From NCBI GenBank assembly GCA_012184525.1, contig WOFQ01000007.1, forward strand, positions 1-64,000: a DNA stretch of 64,000 nt. Direction: 5' to 3'. Positions 52,212 through 64,000 of this stretch are shown here, one piece after another. The first letter of the stretch is position 1; every line of letters begins with the position of its first letter. The DNA comes from Xenoacremonium recifei. Taxonomy: Eukaryota; Ascomycota; Sordariomycetes; Hypocreales; Nectriaceae. A model generated the notes under the pieces. It saw only the letters and a program-made list of their open reading frames with translations. It did not search any database and had not been told where the DNA came from. The translations under genes and the position numbers were made by a program.

Positions 52212-55156
52212 TCATCGCCGAGGTTGCTGCAGGCTTCCGCTCCGCATCCGACCAGTTGGAGCACTCGCTCCTCGGTCATTCATTCTGCTCACCCACTCGA
52301 GAATCGTCTCGTAGCAGAGCACAAATTGTCTGAGGCTCTGGACCATGCTGAGTCTCTGCTCTCGGAAATCCTCGACCGTCTTCTGGATCAGGTCTATTGT
52401 GTCATCGAAGACCCAGGTCGTGTCCGCCGGCGCTGGTCCTTGAGCTATCCGTTTCTCTATGTCGCCACGGGGGCTCTTCACTTTGAAATCAAATCCCTTG
52501 TTTGTTCGCGGTGAAACATCTCCTGCTTCGCTCATCGCAACATCTCCCTCCGCATCATGGCCACGCAGAGCCGAGATTTTAGCCTGGCGCTGTCGTTTCA
52601 ACATGTCGATGACGCTGTCGACCGTGCAGAAGGTTCCTGTGCGGCCGCAGCCTGCAGAGCAGTGGACCAACATCGGTCTGGCATTGGCATCGGCTTCGGG
52701 CTCGTCATACCACGTAATTGGAGGAGATGCTTCAATCGACGACCTCCTTGACCCGACAACAGATGTGGTCTCGACAGGCAAAGCCGATCTTTGCATAACA
52801 TTCGCCAACTCCACGAGAGCGAGGAGATGCGAAGGCTGCGCAGGAGTTCCAAAGTCTGGCCAGGCTGGGAAGTGCAGATGCGTAATCTCTCGAATGGGCG
52901 CGAAGGGGTGCGACGCGTGCGAAAGGGCGAACTTCCGGACAATGACATATGGGATCTCGCCCTGGCTTTGTTGCGGCTTCGGACTTGCCGACGCGGAGCC
53001 AAGCGTCGTCAAAGTGTTTGCACGTCGCCGGCCATACTCTCCTACGCCACTCGATGAGGGCGAAGCGTGTGACTCGGATCTATGCTTGTCGATGTCCAGA
53101 GACACCTTCTTCTCGGAAAGGGGCTTGAGTCTGATGGCTCCAAAATCTCTCCCCTTCCAGTACGAATGGCACTTGAGCTGGCCTCCTTCAGATTCAGCTG
53201 TCAACATGACGATGACGCGAACATCTTGCTCCCAAATCACAGACCAAAAGTCCTACACCTTGTTAGCCAACGCGTCTTCATGTGGATGCAAGTATTATGA
53301 CTTACTTCGAAAGTTGCGGGAAGGGGTCCCTGTGTTGCAATATATCGCTTATTGCTTCTCGAAGCTTGCAAATGGCTGGCGTTGACGTAGTCGCATGCCC
53401 CTGCTGGTTTGTCCTGCAGCTTGACTCTGGCATGTTCAAAAGGCAAAATGTCCTTGTATCGGTTTTTGCCTCCTTTCTCAACACCACAAAGCTGAACTGG
53501 GCACTTCGTCTTGGAGTTGGGATTGAAAGCAGCGTATGCGGCCTTCATTCGGGCCTGCTCATCGACTTCAATGTGGAGGAACTTGTCAGAGACTTTCTTT
53601 CCATGGTCGGTTTTCGAGGCAGCTTCGCGGAGCCAGCGAGGGAGAGCAGGTGATTCAAGAGCCGTCGGTCGGTTGACTTCAAACTGTCCAACTCCATCGG
53701 CAAGATCCATGTTCTGTCGAATGTTGGAAAAGAAGGGGTTCTGGTCCTTATCAGAGGACGGAAGCGACACACCACCAATGACTGGTGCAATGTTGCTCCC
53801 ATGAGGCATGCCTGCGGACGGCTCTGCGTTATCTGAAGGAGAAAGATGGTCGACCAGGTCAGGGCAAGCCGGCTGAAAAGCTGTGAATCCGCCACGGAGG
53901 ATGCAAGTCTTTCCCTTGTAGCCCTCGTTGACGAACTTCTTGATCATGTTCTGAGCGGCGACGGAATCTCGCTTGTCTGAGGCATGAGAATCGTAGACGA
54001 CAATACAATCCATATCCTTCCATCTTCCAAACTTGGTCGAGTCAGCTCCCCTCGAGAACATCTGCTGCAGCTTTCCAAGGTTAAAAGTGGCTCGTTTCAA
54101 CAATGTGGTGGGGACACATAGGTTGAGTGCGCCTTGTACACGACCGTTCCTATAATTCTGAGCGGATCTCATATCCAATATCATCAGGCGGTTCTTGTCG
54201 ACTGTCTCAAGCAGATCGCGCAATTGTGCCGCCGATATCATGTTGCTTTGGCCGCCCTCCATCTTGAGGGGAACCGTTGCAGCGCGTCTGATGTCGTTGG
54301 GACCAGGTGACGGAGGATCAACTTTGTGTTCCATTATTGATAGCCGGGGATCGGTGTCCTCAGCCCGTGTCAGACTATTCCGAGTAGATCGAGGCGGCTC
54401 CATCAATTGAGGAGATTCGAACCGAGGAATGTTTCCAAGATGCATGGGAACGAAGGACGCATCCGAGCTCCTTTTGGACTCTGATGATCCGTAGGCAGAG
54501 TCGTGGCAAGCCTCTTGGTCAATGTCCATCCTACTCACAGGACGTTCTCGCGCGATGCTGCCAATGGTCCGGGCCGTGGGCAGCTCATTGCCAGATTCAC
54601 TAGAGTGGGTGTGCCACCGTTGCGGAGGCCGAGGCCGGAGAGATGCGCCATTGGGGGTTGCTGGCTTGAAAAAGGGCGTTGACATGGACATTGACATGGA
54701 CTTGCCCCTGTTCAGATCGCATTGCTTCTTGAAGGACTCGAATTCGGGATTCGCGTCCAGCGGGACAGGGACTGTGTTGGGAATCGCAGCCGCGAATGAC
54801 TTGACGGATGACGAAGACGGACTCCAGGTTTCCCGTGGAAGACCGGACGAATCTCGCGGGTCATCGCCTCGTTCAACAACGAGACCAAAGTAATTAGGAC
54901 TGGGTGCCCGCGCATCGGGAATTATACGCGGCGAAAGCTTCGGGGCATGATTCTGGCCCACGGAATAGGGGAGGCGGGGAGAGGCGACAGGCGTTGAGGA
55001 GCGGTTCTGCCTGGCTGATCGAATTGACGAGGAGTGTGAGAGTGAATGAGAATGCGAGTGCGCGTGCGCGTGGGATTGAGCCGCCCCAACGCCGGGAGAA
55101 TGCACTGCTGGCGTCCTCATGGTGTATCCGGCGGGCGTTCTGTCGAGTTCGAGCAT
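52212..55156 (-). CDS. Tyrosine-protein phosphatase with N-terminal rhodanese-like domain (Pyp1/2-like)
   Basis: Classical cysteine-based protein tyrosine phosphatase, cytosolic or nuclear. The organisation recalls fungal phosphatases that dephosphorylate stress MAP kinases. Two exons, 55156-53306 and 53252-52212, joined over a 53-bp intron, give 963 residues. Residues 1-300 are Ser/Pro-rich. A rhodanese/Cdc25-type domain spans about 310-430 (LMILDMRSAQNYRNGRVQGA, CIVVYDSHASDKRD), but its active-site loop has no Cys, so it is probably a docking module. The catalytic domain starts near 540 (NRYKDILPFEHARVKL, YVNASHL, YIATQGPLPATFEDFW). The WPD loop is FPAWPDFGTP (Asp750) and the signature HCSAGCGRTG holds Cys815 and Arg821. 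Disordered inserts interrupt the domain before and after the signature. MAPK substrate is inferred. Confidence 0.92.
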
Positions 55157-55910
55157 GGAGATCGAGGTGGAAGGTGTTGGTGATGTGTAAGCATCGACGT
55201 CATTCGAGGTTTGGTGGGAGGCGGTCCGGGAGCGCGTGACACGACCTATGAAGCCATGGCGATAAATCTTTCGATGCTACGTGGTGAGATTGAAACTGAA
55301 GAGGGCAGCAAGCCTAGACGATTATCGCGAGTCGGTATTTGTGCCAAAGGGTCTCGGGCCCTGGGCGTCGAGAGCGAAACGTGCTGCGTGACGGGATGAG
55401 GCAAGACGGTGGGGTCTGATCCCTCAGAAACCAGCTGCCAGGGGGAAGTGCAAGGCCCCGGAAGTTTAAGGCTTTAAGAAGAAGCGCACAGTGGCCGAAA
55501 TGGAGGCGCCTGGGGCTCTGACGTGATGTACGGTCGAGGGCGAGGACCGGGTGGCGACTGTAACTCGGTTTGGTAACGGTGATCCGATACGGAGACGGAG
55601 GACAGAGAGAGGAAGAGAAAGGCGGCGAAACGGTGGCGGCTGAGATGAGATGTCGAAGAGAAGGGAAGCCCGGGAGAAGGAAGAAAGCGAATTTGTAATG
55701 CAGACGGCGCACCGAAGAAGAGAAGACCGAGGGAAGAAGACGTCGACGTCCTGGCACACGGTCAAGGGGGGGGAGGGGAAGGGATTAAAGATGAAGAAGG
55801 CCGAGTGACTGAATAATACACCACCACAAGGCTAGGTGAGGGGAGAGGTTCTAGGTTCTTTATTAATGAGACCAGGGCAAGGAAGGGGAGCGTGAGGGGG
55901 GTGGGAAGAG

Positions 55911-55934
55911 GGGATGGGATGGGATGGGATGGGG
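55911..55934 (+). repeat. G-rich (GGGAT)n tract
   Basis: Four GGGAT units plus a terminal GGGG give five GGG runs separated by AT, a sequence able to form a G-quadruplex on the plus strand. It lies about 0.75 kb upstream of the phosphatase start codon within a 400-bp stretch of strong purine bias. Confidence 0.5.
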
Positions 55935-58900
55935 AGAGACAGATAGCCAGGTTCCAATCTAGGGGTCCCCTCAGAGGCGGCTGGAAAGGGAAATAAAGGA
56001 AATCCTCGAGCAGAGAGAAACCCCAGAAAGGCGCCTCGTCTCTACCGCCAGTTTGCAGTGGACGGGAGGGTGTGAGCGGGAGTGGAGGAGTGTGGGAATG
56101 GTGGTGGAAGGGGAACCTGAACGGTCAGTAAGGAGGGGGGGTGAAATAATGGCAATCCAACTCCAGCGAGCTTGGCGGCTCAGATGCGGCGGGTTCTAGC
56201 GCGAGGGGCTGCTGGGAGACGAGACGGCCGTGGCGCCTGTAGGCGTGTTTTGCATTGACTTTAGAAGCTTTAGTTGACGGCATCACTCTCCGATGTCCGG
56301 ATGTTTGTCTTCCTCTTCTTCCATCCCAACATTTTAATTTTCCCAGCAAGGCACCATACCAACTCAAAACGTTGTCGACAACTCTATCATCTCCCCACAG
56401 AGTACATACAAGTACATACATACACACTCCCGGGACCGAAGCGCTTGACGCCGTGCCATGGATGGCATGGGTCGGTCAGTGCACATGCGCATGGGGTGAT
56501 GGCCAGAGATCGTCGTCGCGGATGCACTCTCGCTGGTGCATCTCCTGGACCTGGACCGCCGAACGGAGCAGTCACCGTCACCGGCCCCTGCGCGAAGAGG
56601 GGGAGGGAGGGGACCCCTTTGACGATCTCAGGTAATAGGTGTTTGCGTGATGTGATCCAATACTGCACGGTATTATCCCCTGGTCTGCCACAGACAGATT
56701 CCAGACTCCTGCGGGCTCTGGCCAAACCTGTTTCCCGCCAGTGGCTGCCTGGCTGGGCTGAGGAATTGCCTGCGATCTAGAACGCTGATTGCTTCTTCGT
56801 CTAACACTCGAGGGAGATGGAGACGGGACTCAATATCCATCCACCGTCGTCATTGTAGGCGCACTCGCGACTGCTAGAAAGCCCTGAAGCGCAGCAAGGC
56901 TCCCACTGCAGTACAGTAGCTCCCCCCAAGCCCCCAAAGCGCCCCCTGCCAGCGGCCAACCAGCATGCACATCAGCGCGCGCCTGGGTCCGGATGGCGCC
57001 CTCACCAACGTCACGGCCCCGCTCCTGCCTCGCAGTGGCCGCCAGTTGCTCCTGCCGCTGTTGCAACGCCGTATGTACTTTCCCAGCTGCCCCCATCCTA
57101 CCTCACCATGACGCCTTCTCGCACTGGCACAGGCCATGATCCTCTCCTCTTCATCTTTTCGCGCAATCAACCAGATGTTATCTGCCCATAATCTTCGCGA
57201 TACACGCCCCCCTCCCCACGCTCCAGCCCTCTTCGAGACTATACGGATTGTGCAACGCTCATGCCCGTCACCTGCCTCTTGTCAGCCCTTCCGGCGTGTT
57301 CTAGACCTTCGGCCTCGAGGAGCACCAGAAACGAAACGCACCACGGAGAGAGATTTTTTGTGGGCTGGCGGCGTCGCGGTTATGACGTAGCCGCTGTCAA
57401 CTCGGAAGCCTCAGACGCCTCCTTTCAGTGGCCCCTTGCGCTTCTCTTTCTGCAGGCTCCGGAGCATCAACCACGAACTAAAGGTAGGGCTTCCAACTAG
57501 CTCCTCCGGCAGAAGTCAATCAATGGTTCACCGTCAAGCTGCCCTTATAGCAGATCACTCGGCATGCTTCCTCAACGGTACAGCGGCTCTGCCCTGGAAC
57601 TCCTCGGAACGTGGCCCCCCAACCCAGCCAGCCCAACACCCCGTACCCGCCCGCTCGACCGATCACAATGGATGGATGCTCTGGGCGGAAGCGGGCTCTC
57701 TCCCAGGCTCCTGGTGCAAGCCCCAGCCCGGCCAGCCTCCCGTCCCAGGCGTCCTCGCTTGTCGGTTACAGTTCCAGCTTCCAGGGCTCAGGCTCTCTCT
57801 TCCGCAAGCCACTCGGCACGACAACACTCTTCGGACTTGGACCGGGTCCACTCCCGGACTTGCTCATGATGATGAGCAATCACTCCCATCCACCGCGTCT
57901 TTCCCATGGTTCTCGACGTGACATGGGCCGATTCATAGCTTCCACCCCGACGGGTCGAGAACCCAAAACAACAAGTCCCTGGATACAACAAGGATCCCGC
58001 CAAGGTTGAACTCGAGCAGAAAATCAGGGTCCTGTCACTTGTCAACCAGCGGGGTGGGGACTCCATTCCCGGTTGCTGCCCAGGTCCCTCTCACCGACGG
58101 CTCGTGACATTCGGAAGTCCAATCTCTAGCCGATTAAACTTCAATATGGGGGACCATTAAGGCCTTCTTCCAAGGCACCGGATGGACCCTCTTCCAAGCA
58201 TATCAAGCAGTGTAGCACCGTCCCACGCAGGAAGACCACCTGATACTGAAGGGACTCACCGTCTCACACGGACGTCTCCCTCCATGCCCGAATCGGGAGA
58301 GTTGAAAGTTCGTGTTGTACTATTTACACCCCGGCTCGGATCGATTGGGTTTTTGTCCCCCTCGCCTGTGCAATAGCAAGGTCTTGCAGGTATGTTTTCA
58401 TTTGTTGATGAGAATTTGAGGCTTGCAATAAAAGGTAAGATAATAGATATGGACTGGTCGAGACCTGACGATCTCTGTGCACGGGGAACCTTGGACGTCA
58501 TCCGGCTCGTAACTCTGTGCTCCAGCTGCCATAGGATCGTCGATACAGGCTTCGAAAGGCAATTGTGTGACTAGGCAGTGGCAGCACCACCCATCAGCCA
58601 CTTTCAGGTCAAGGGAGCAACAGCTGTGCACAATCACACAAGCTGCTGCAGCACGCCTCGCTAAGATCGCAGCATATTCTCCGCATGTACAGACTAGTTG
58701 GTTGGTCTCCAATGTCTAGGATGCAAATTTACCTCCGGTCCAGACTCTTTTATTGCCGCAAGGCTTATTGAGTCACTCACTTAGTCCAGAGAGATGCCGT
58801 CACTGTCCAAAGTCGCTGCAATGGATGTGAGAAACGCGGGTCTCTCCCGACTCGATCCGTCAGAGTTAGTTCCGAAGGCTACCACTCGAGTGCGCGGCTT

Positions 58901-61214
58901 GAATCTACCTTTACATTTTCTTAGGTTGAACCCCTGGTTTGCCCGGTGGCACACCTCGGGATGCAAGACGCACAAAAATGAAAACTGAAGTACCAACTTC
59001 ATCGAGAACGCCGAATAAAGCTGACTGGCTGGCCTCGGCCTCGTGCTTCCTCTACCGTCAAGTCATCTCCACCTCTGAGACTGACTTTCAGATGCTCTCC
59101 ATTCTCGTGCTGCTTCATCATCTCCGACTTTCTCACGCCCCGCAGCCCAATCCTGTCCGGCTCGTTTATGTGTCTGCGTCAGGTCTTACAAAACGGAAGG
59201 GTGCAGCAGCCGTTTCGTTTCGTCCGCCCTCCGTCGCTGTTCATGCCCTCTCTTGCTCAATGACGTGGATTCGACCGTTCTAGACGCCGCCGATCCCGCC
59301 GGGAATTACACAACTGGCAAGCCACAAGCAACCAACTCGCCCTGCTAGCCCCGCGAGGCCAAGCCCGTCTCGTCCACGCATGCTTCAGGCTCTGCACCGT
59401 CTGCCACCCCGCTGTTCCATCGGCGCAAGTCATGGACCTGAGCGCTGAGTGGCCGGTCATGACTTGGGAGAGTTTCTGTGGCTTTTTCGTCCGTTGTGGT
59501 TGCAGCCGAATCAAGTAAGATGCCAGAAGCGGCATGGAAAATCGAGCAGTCTGAATTGTGTGCCGTTTTTCCAACGCTCTCTACCTATTCCTCCTTCCCT
59601 CGTACGAGACTGATATTGAGTCTCGTCTCACTACTCAGCGGTGAATCCAACGTACCAATGTAGGCAGGATCTAGGGGTTTTCGAGAGCAGGGGGTTCATG
59701 AGATATCTACAGTTCCCCAGACACCTTCCTATCGCTGCATCGTACGAGATGTCACCGGTGCAGCGAAATGGCTTGCCAAAGGAAATCTTCAGAGAGACAT
59801 CACGTCAGCACGCTATAGGAGTCCGAGCTTCAAAAGTATAGTATTTGTGTGTGCCTATAGCTTGTTGATCACTGGTGAGTTGGCTTGCATGTCGGTTAGA
59901 GATCGACACAGGATTTGAGCCTCACTTTGCAGGGTGTCGATCATATGGTCTATTGACTCCCTTACGTGTTCCTCCCCGGATTAGGCCGAGCTCTCGCCAA
60001 CGTGGCACTCTACATGAAAGTTTTTATATGGAGATGCACAACGGAGCATATTCTGTATGGAGTATACGTTAGACGACCAAGCTGACATCTCCCTAACCCA
60101 CACATGGACATGAGGCGTCTGCAGTTGGCGTTGAAGTTTTACACACTTGCTGTGCCAGCCCCACCAGTTGATCTCGTTCTCTACGGCAACAGAGAGGTCT
60201 GATCCATGCAAAGTCTCCTGCCACAATCGGCATTTGCCTAACTACACCTTGAACCCGTCAGGATTCTCCTTCGCCAACTTCCTCCATCTTTTGACCCCTG
60301 CTGACTCGACATCCAGCAGGAATGCAATGCTTGACTCGCGAAGACGTACTCAACGGTATTCCCGGCGATGTGGTTTCGGAGACATTGTGGGAATAACGTG
60401 GGTTAAGACCCGAGTTTAGAGTTGGGCCCGGTGATAGCTTCAAAGTTGGAGATGGGGCTGCTTAGGTAGGTTTGTAAGGATTCGATGTGGGCTGACGGAA
60501 CGCTCCGGTCTGGGAATGCGAAACGCCACGTGAGGTTTGGGTGTAAAGCTTTTCTGTTACATGGATGCTAGGTTTCTTGGGTTTGGTGGCCCTGAGCTAC
60601 CCATATTCCTGTGTTCATGTCTCTCTTTCCATAGATTTGAGCAGATATCACAAACTCTCAGTCGAAATATGAATTAGCCTTGTAAACGTTCCTTCTTCAT
60701 TGACTGAATAGCAGAAGTAATGTCTCTGTTTTTGGTGCATTAGTTTGACAGTTCTTTTCTAAAGTAGACTTTTTGAAAGAATCACAGAGAAATCAACTTA
60801 TATGCACATCCGTATTTGTAGCCGAAAGTGGAATTCAAGTACGCTTCAACCTATCAATTAGGAGGTCTCCTAGGAGGCGTGAAAAAAGCACTAGTGTTAG
60901 ATAAAATGTAGTGAATTATCTTTGACTATCTTTGACTGTTGGTCCCAAGGCGAGATGATATGCCACAAAGAGTTTGTCAATCAAGACTATAGGGTAGACC
61001 AACACTCGGCAACTTGTGTGTCCGGCTTGAACAAGAACGATACATCGCATTCACAAACCCAGGATGTGAAGAAACAAAGAAAAAGATTAACGCAGCAATC
61101 AAAGCACGGTTTGTCGGATATTGGTACAATTACTATCCTTACAACTCCGCCTCCTTCGCCGTTGTTGTCCCAGCCCTCTATGATGCCCACAACCCAGCCC
61201 AGCAGAAATACACC
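55935..61214. other. Gene-poor stretch of about 5.3 kb
   Basis: I find no exon chain, tRNA or mobile-element ORF that I can support. GC-rich tracts (56-58 kb) give way to AT-richer sequence (60.4-61.0 kb). Several ATG frames of 60-130 codons exist but have no conserved composition. Part of this must be the phosphatase promoter and the RPT6 3' flank; the rest could hold non-coding RNAs or unrecognised genes with many short exons. Confidence 0.45.
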
Positions 61215-62436
61215 TTACTTCCAAAGCTTGCCGAGCGAAACCTCCTTGTCGTCGTGCTTGTTCAGAATCTTGGCCGTCGCCAACTCAAAGTCCTCCTGCG
61301 TGACGTGCACTCTGCGCTCACGGAGCGCGTACATACCGGCCTCTGTGCACACACCCTTCAGCTCGGCTCCTGAGCATCCATTCATCTTCTCAGCGATCTT
61401 GGTTAGGTTGATGCCACGCGTCAAGTTCATCTTCCGGCTGTGAATCCGAAGAATGTCTGCTCGGGCCTCGACGCTTGGCGGGGGGAACTCGATTTTTCGG
61501 TCGATACGACCGGGTCGTAGGAGGGCGGGGTCGAGAATGTCGAGACGGTTAGTGGCCATGATGACCTTGATGTTCTTGGTCGGCTCGAAACCGTCCAGCT
61601 GGTTCAGCAACTCCAGCATAGTTCTTTGGACCTCAGAGTCTCCTCCAGAAGATCCCTCCACTCGTGATGAACCAATGCTGTCGATCTCGTCCATGAAGAT
61701 GATGGACGGCGCATGCTCTCGGGCCATGACGAACAGTTCTCGCACCATTCGGCTACCCTCACCGATGTACTTCTGCACCAGCTCGGATCCAGACACTCTG
61801 ATGAACTTGCATGCTGTGTGGTGTGCGACGGCTCGCGCCAGGAGCGTCTTTCCAGTACCAGGAGGGCCGTACAGCAGGACACCCTTGGGTTGTGCGATAC
61901 CGAGCGATTCGAAAAGCTCGGGGTGCTTGAGACCAAGCTCGATGACCTCCTTGATTTCCTTGATCTGTTGATCCAGACCACCAATCATGTCGTATGTGCT
62001 GTCTGGGACCTTCTCCACCATCATGAGCGAAACGAGGGGGTCGACCGACGAGGGGAGCATCTTCTCCAATTTGTAGCTGTCAGACAGGAGTGTTACTCGC
62101 TTTCCTGCAGTGAGCTTGGAAATATCGACGCTGTCGGAAACATCGACAACTGCGACAGTTAGATGGGATGACAAGGGTTAGCTTGGTTGGCTATGACGAA
62201 CCATATTTGCCCTCTGGATGCACCTTGACGAGGACCTTCTTGGTGCTCATCACTTTGACAACTTCACCCACATAGGACCCAGGCTGTTGCAGCAGACCCA
62301 GCTCCTCTCGCAATAACCGCACTCTCGAGTTGTAGTCGTTCCGTTGAGCTTCCAGGCGGCGAAGAGCGGCTTGACCCTTGAGGATCTCGAGCTTCATCGC
62401 CTCGATCTTGTTGTGATAGTACTCGTCGAGCGCCAT
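61215..62436 (-). CDS. rpt6: 26S proteasome regulatory ATPase RPT6 (subunit 8)
   Basis: AAA ATPase of the 19S base ring, which unfolds ubiquitinated substrates and opens the 20S gate. Two exons, 62436-62202 and 62149-61215, with a 52-bp intron (GTTCGT donor, CTAAC branch), give 389 residues, the family size. The N-terminal coiled coil (YYHNKIEAMKLEILKGQAAL, LRREE-type region) leads into the OB fold (GSYVGEVVKVMSTKKVLVKV). The AAA domain has Walker A GPPGTGKT at residues 173-180, Walker B IIFMDEID at 228-235, MATNRLDILDPALLRPGRID with the Arg fingers, and CTEAGMYALRERR. The end, SLGKLWK, is typical of RPT6. The ATG at 62436 is the first in frame that keeps the coiled coil. Confidence 0.97.
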
Positions 62437-63708
62437 CTTGGCGGTGCTCAGAGGCGTGACGTGTGCGAAGGTGTCTAGAGATAGGAGAGTCGAGGGGGGA
62501 TTCGGATTTCGTGGAGCGGGCTGGCGATGGCACGGGATCTGGAGGTGTGGTTGGAGTTGCTCGCGATGCGGTTGAGCTTCGCAGCAAGGCTACAGCTGGT
62601 CTCGTAAGCCCGTTGGCGGCGAGACGCACGGGCCAACCGACGTTGCATATCGCGGAATATTACTTTGGCCGGGCTCCGGAAGCGTGGTCCCGACAGGGGC
62701 TGCCATTGGGCTGGGCGTTACCAAACTTTGGAGTCGACCGGAGCATCGAGCTGCTCCGCCGTGCCTCACTAGGGAGACAAAAAATTGCAGAAAATTTTGT
62801 ATGCGTTCCCATGCTTCATAGAGGTCGTTCTTGCATGCCAAGGGATCGTAAGATGCCCAATATGGCACAGGGTCTCGTGTTCACGCATGGGGAAATCATG
62901 TCCAATTCTTTGAGGTAGGCCCGAGACCCCTTCACTTAGAAATGACGTTGGCTCCACTGGCTCAGCAAGCACCCGGCATCAGCGGCAGCTAGCGCTAAAC
63001 CCGGCTGGGGAAAGATTGATCACATTCACGAGCTCGACGGTGCTCCGCGTGGATAGGTAAGAGCAAATCTGGGGGCGCCTTCCCGAGTCTCAAAGGCTGT
63101 TTTGCTGTGCAAGAACGGGCTGATTTTGGCAGCTGGAGGTGGAAGTTAATTTTCTCCTCTGGCATTGAGCATCTTTGTTCACAACGTCTTGCAATCCAAG
63201 TAAGTATCTACCCCTTCCAAAGGGAGAACTCGCGGTTGCTCCCCGGACCTGCTCTGTCTCATCGGCATCGTCTGCTACGGAGTCCTGCTTCGGGCTGTCC
63301 CGCCGCTGGCGCTGGCTGTTTACATTACGGCCCCCCCGAATCCCGTCATTACCTAGCTGTGGTCGCGTCCAACGTCCACTTCCCATTTCCTTGGGTACCA
63401 CTCTTCTGGACGGGCTGCTTTTTCATCGCCTCAGCTGGAGGTCGACTGCCCGGTTCTTTTCTTTGATCTCGTCTGGACTCGAATCTCCTGGCGATTTGCA
63501 GACGAGACGCTGAGATCCCTGACGTTGGCATGCGCGGCATTCCCTGGTCATCCCGTCTCGCAACTACGTCAACGCCTCGAGGCAGCAGGACCATCGTGGC
63601 TGCTTGAAAACTCGAGTGCCCCTTTCCCGTTGTCGCGCCCGGCCGTTTTGATCCGAAATCTGCACGTCTTGCGCGATTCACGACTCGCTACTACTGTCAT
63701 CCCCAAAG
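62437..63708. other. Divergent promoter region, RPT6 / RS-rich gene
   Basis: About 1.27 kb between divergent starts with no credible coding frame. It contains both promoters; the right part (63.2-63.7 kb) is C/T-rich, as expected for a leader of the plus-strand gene. Confidence 0.45.
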
Positions 63709-64000
63709 ATGGCTCGCTCTAGGTCTCCCGGCCGTCGTCGGGGCAAATCACCCAGCGCCCACTCTCCTACAGACACCCGCAGCTCAGCCGCGCCAGCTGA
63801 ATCTGGTATACGCCGTGACGACGACGGCCTCTCCGAAAGCTTTCAGTCAACAGATACTGTACGAAGGAGGCCCGAGCCTGGTTATGGTCCGTCCCTGTTC
63901 CCGATGCTGATGATCCCCTTTGACGAGCATTTCCTTGTTCTATGATACTGATTCTTGGATTCTCCAGGCTCGATAAGCACCTCGACTGCAATAGGATCCA
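63709..64000 (+). CDS. 5' end of an RS-rich protein gene, cut by the window edge
   Basis: The ATG at 63709 opens MARSRSPGRRRGKSPSAHSP, an Arg/Ser-rich N-terminus followed by an acidic and Ser-rich stretch (RRDDDGLSESFQSTDTVRRR). Read straight through, the frame stops at 63945. A better model splices at EPGY-G (GTCCGT donor at about 63886) to the CTCCAG acceptor at about 63968, continuing GSISTSTAIGS to the edge. RS-type beginnings occur in splicing factors and in many unrelated fungal proteins. Without the rest, the family cannot be named. Confidence 0.5.

Noticed and set aside
59285..59310. Fourteen bases (TCCCGCCGGGAATT) matching the 3' end of tRNA-Asp, perhaps a tRNA-derived SINE
   Set aside because: Only the self-complementary CCCGCCGGG core and a few bases match; there is no B box, no A box and no poly-A or target duplication.
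61014..62162. Plus-strand frames of up to 172 codons around RPT6
   Set aside because: They overlap the RPT6 exons and its 3' flank and have no domain; they are shadows of a highly conserved gene.
1..64000. CRISPR arrays, bacterial-type operons, prophage or secondary-metabolite core enzymes
   Set aside because: None seen. The only short repeats are minisatellites without regular unique spacers, and the LaeA-like gene has no PKS, NRPS or terpene synthase near it.

Overview
The window is nuclear DNA of a filamentous ascomycete, most likely a sordariomycete and probably Hypocreales (the order is inferred). The genes are split by short GT-AG introns of about 50-75 bp, usually with a CTAAC-type branch site close to the acceptor. 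The gene families (DUF6594, LaeA-like methyltransferases, a WLM/ubiquitin-like protease, a Tcp11/Sok1 protein with an IQ motif) are typical of Pezizomycotina. Exon structures were built by hand from splice signals, reading phase and family conservation, so most genes are given as complete spliced models. Many open frames in the raw sequence begin at non-ATG codons; starts were re-chosen at ATG where one exists.

Layout. 1-5.2 kb is accessory DNA: inverted minisatellite arrays, diverged direct repeats, an intronless F-box protein and a small membrane protein. 5.3-7.15 kb is a neutral amino-acid permease, followed by about 5.9 kb with no gene I can support. 13.0-19.4 kb is a dense housekeeping block: mitochondrial uS19, TAF10, the HDEL/KDEL receptor ERD2, a ubiquitin-like/WLM metalloprotease and a nitrilase. 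19.9-28.1 kb is an island bounded by two inverted tRNA-Asp genes. One tRNA has an 18-nt intron and the other has none, and both are followed by a similar hairpin and a T-run. Inside the island are two DUF6594 membrane proteins (one with a damaged or unresolved 5' end), a double retropepsin-domain protein and an unknown coiled-coil protein. 29.4-32.3 kb holds a small unknown protein and an eight-exon LaeA-like methyltransferase with a 13-nt exon. 34.1-50.5 kb holds a Pof1-like nucleotidyltransferase, VPS11, a Ser-rich protein, MLH3, a LicD/MNN4-like protein and a Tcp11/Sok1 protein. 52.2-55.2 kb is a tyrosine phosphatase with a rhodanese domain that lacks its active-site cysteine. About 6 kb with no supported gene follows, then the proteasome ATPase RPT6, and the 5' end of an unknown RS-rich gene runs off the right edge.

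How the genes relate. There is no operon logic and no biosynthetic cluster with a core enzyme. The housekeeping genes serve transcription (TAF10), mitochondrial translation (uS19m), ER retrieval (ERD2), endolysosomal tethering (VPS11), meiotic/mismatch repair (MLH3), the proteasome (RPT6) and signalling (PTP, Tcp11). The parts most worth a second look are the tRNA-Asp-bounded island, the MLH3 ATPase site with Gly at the expected general-base position, and the repeat-bounded left end.
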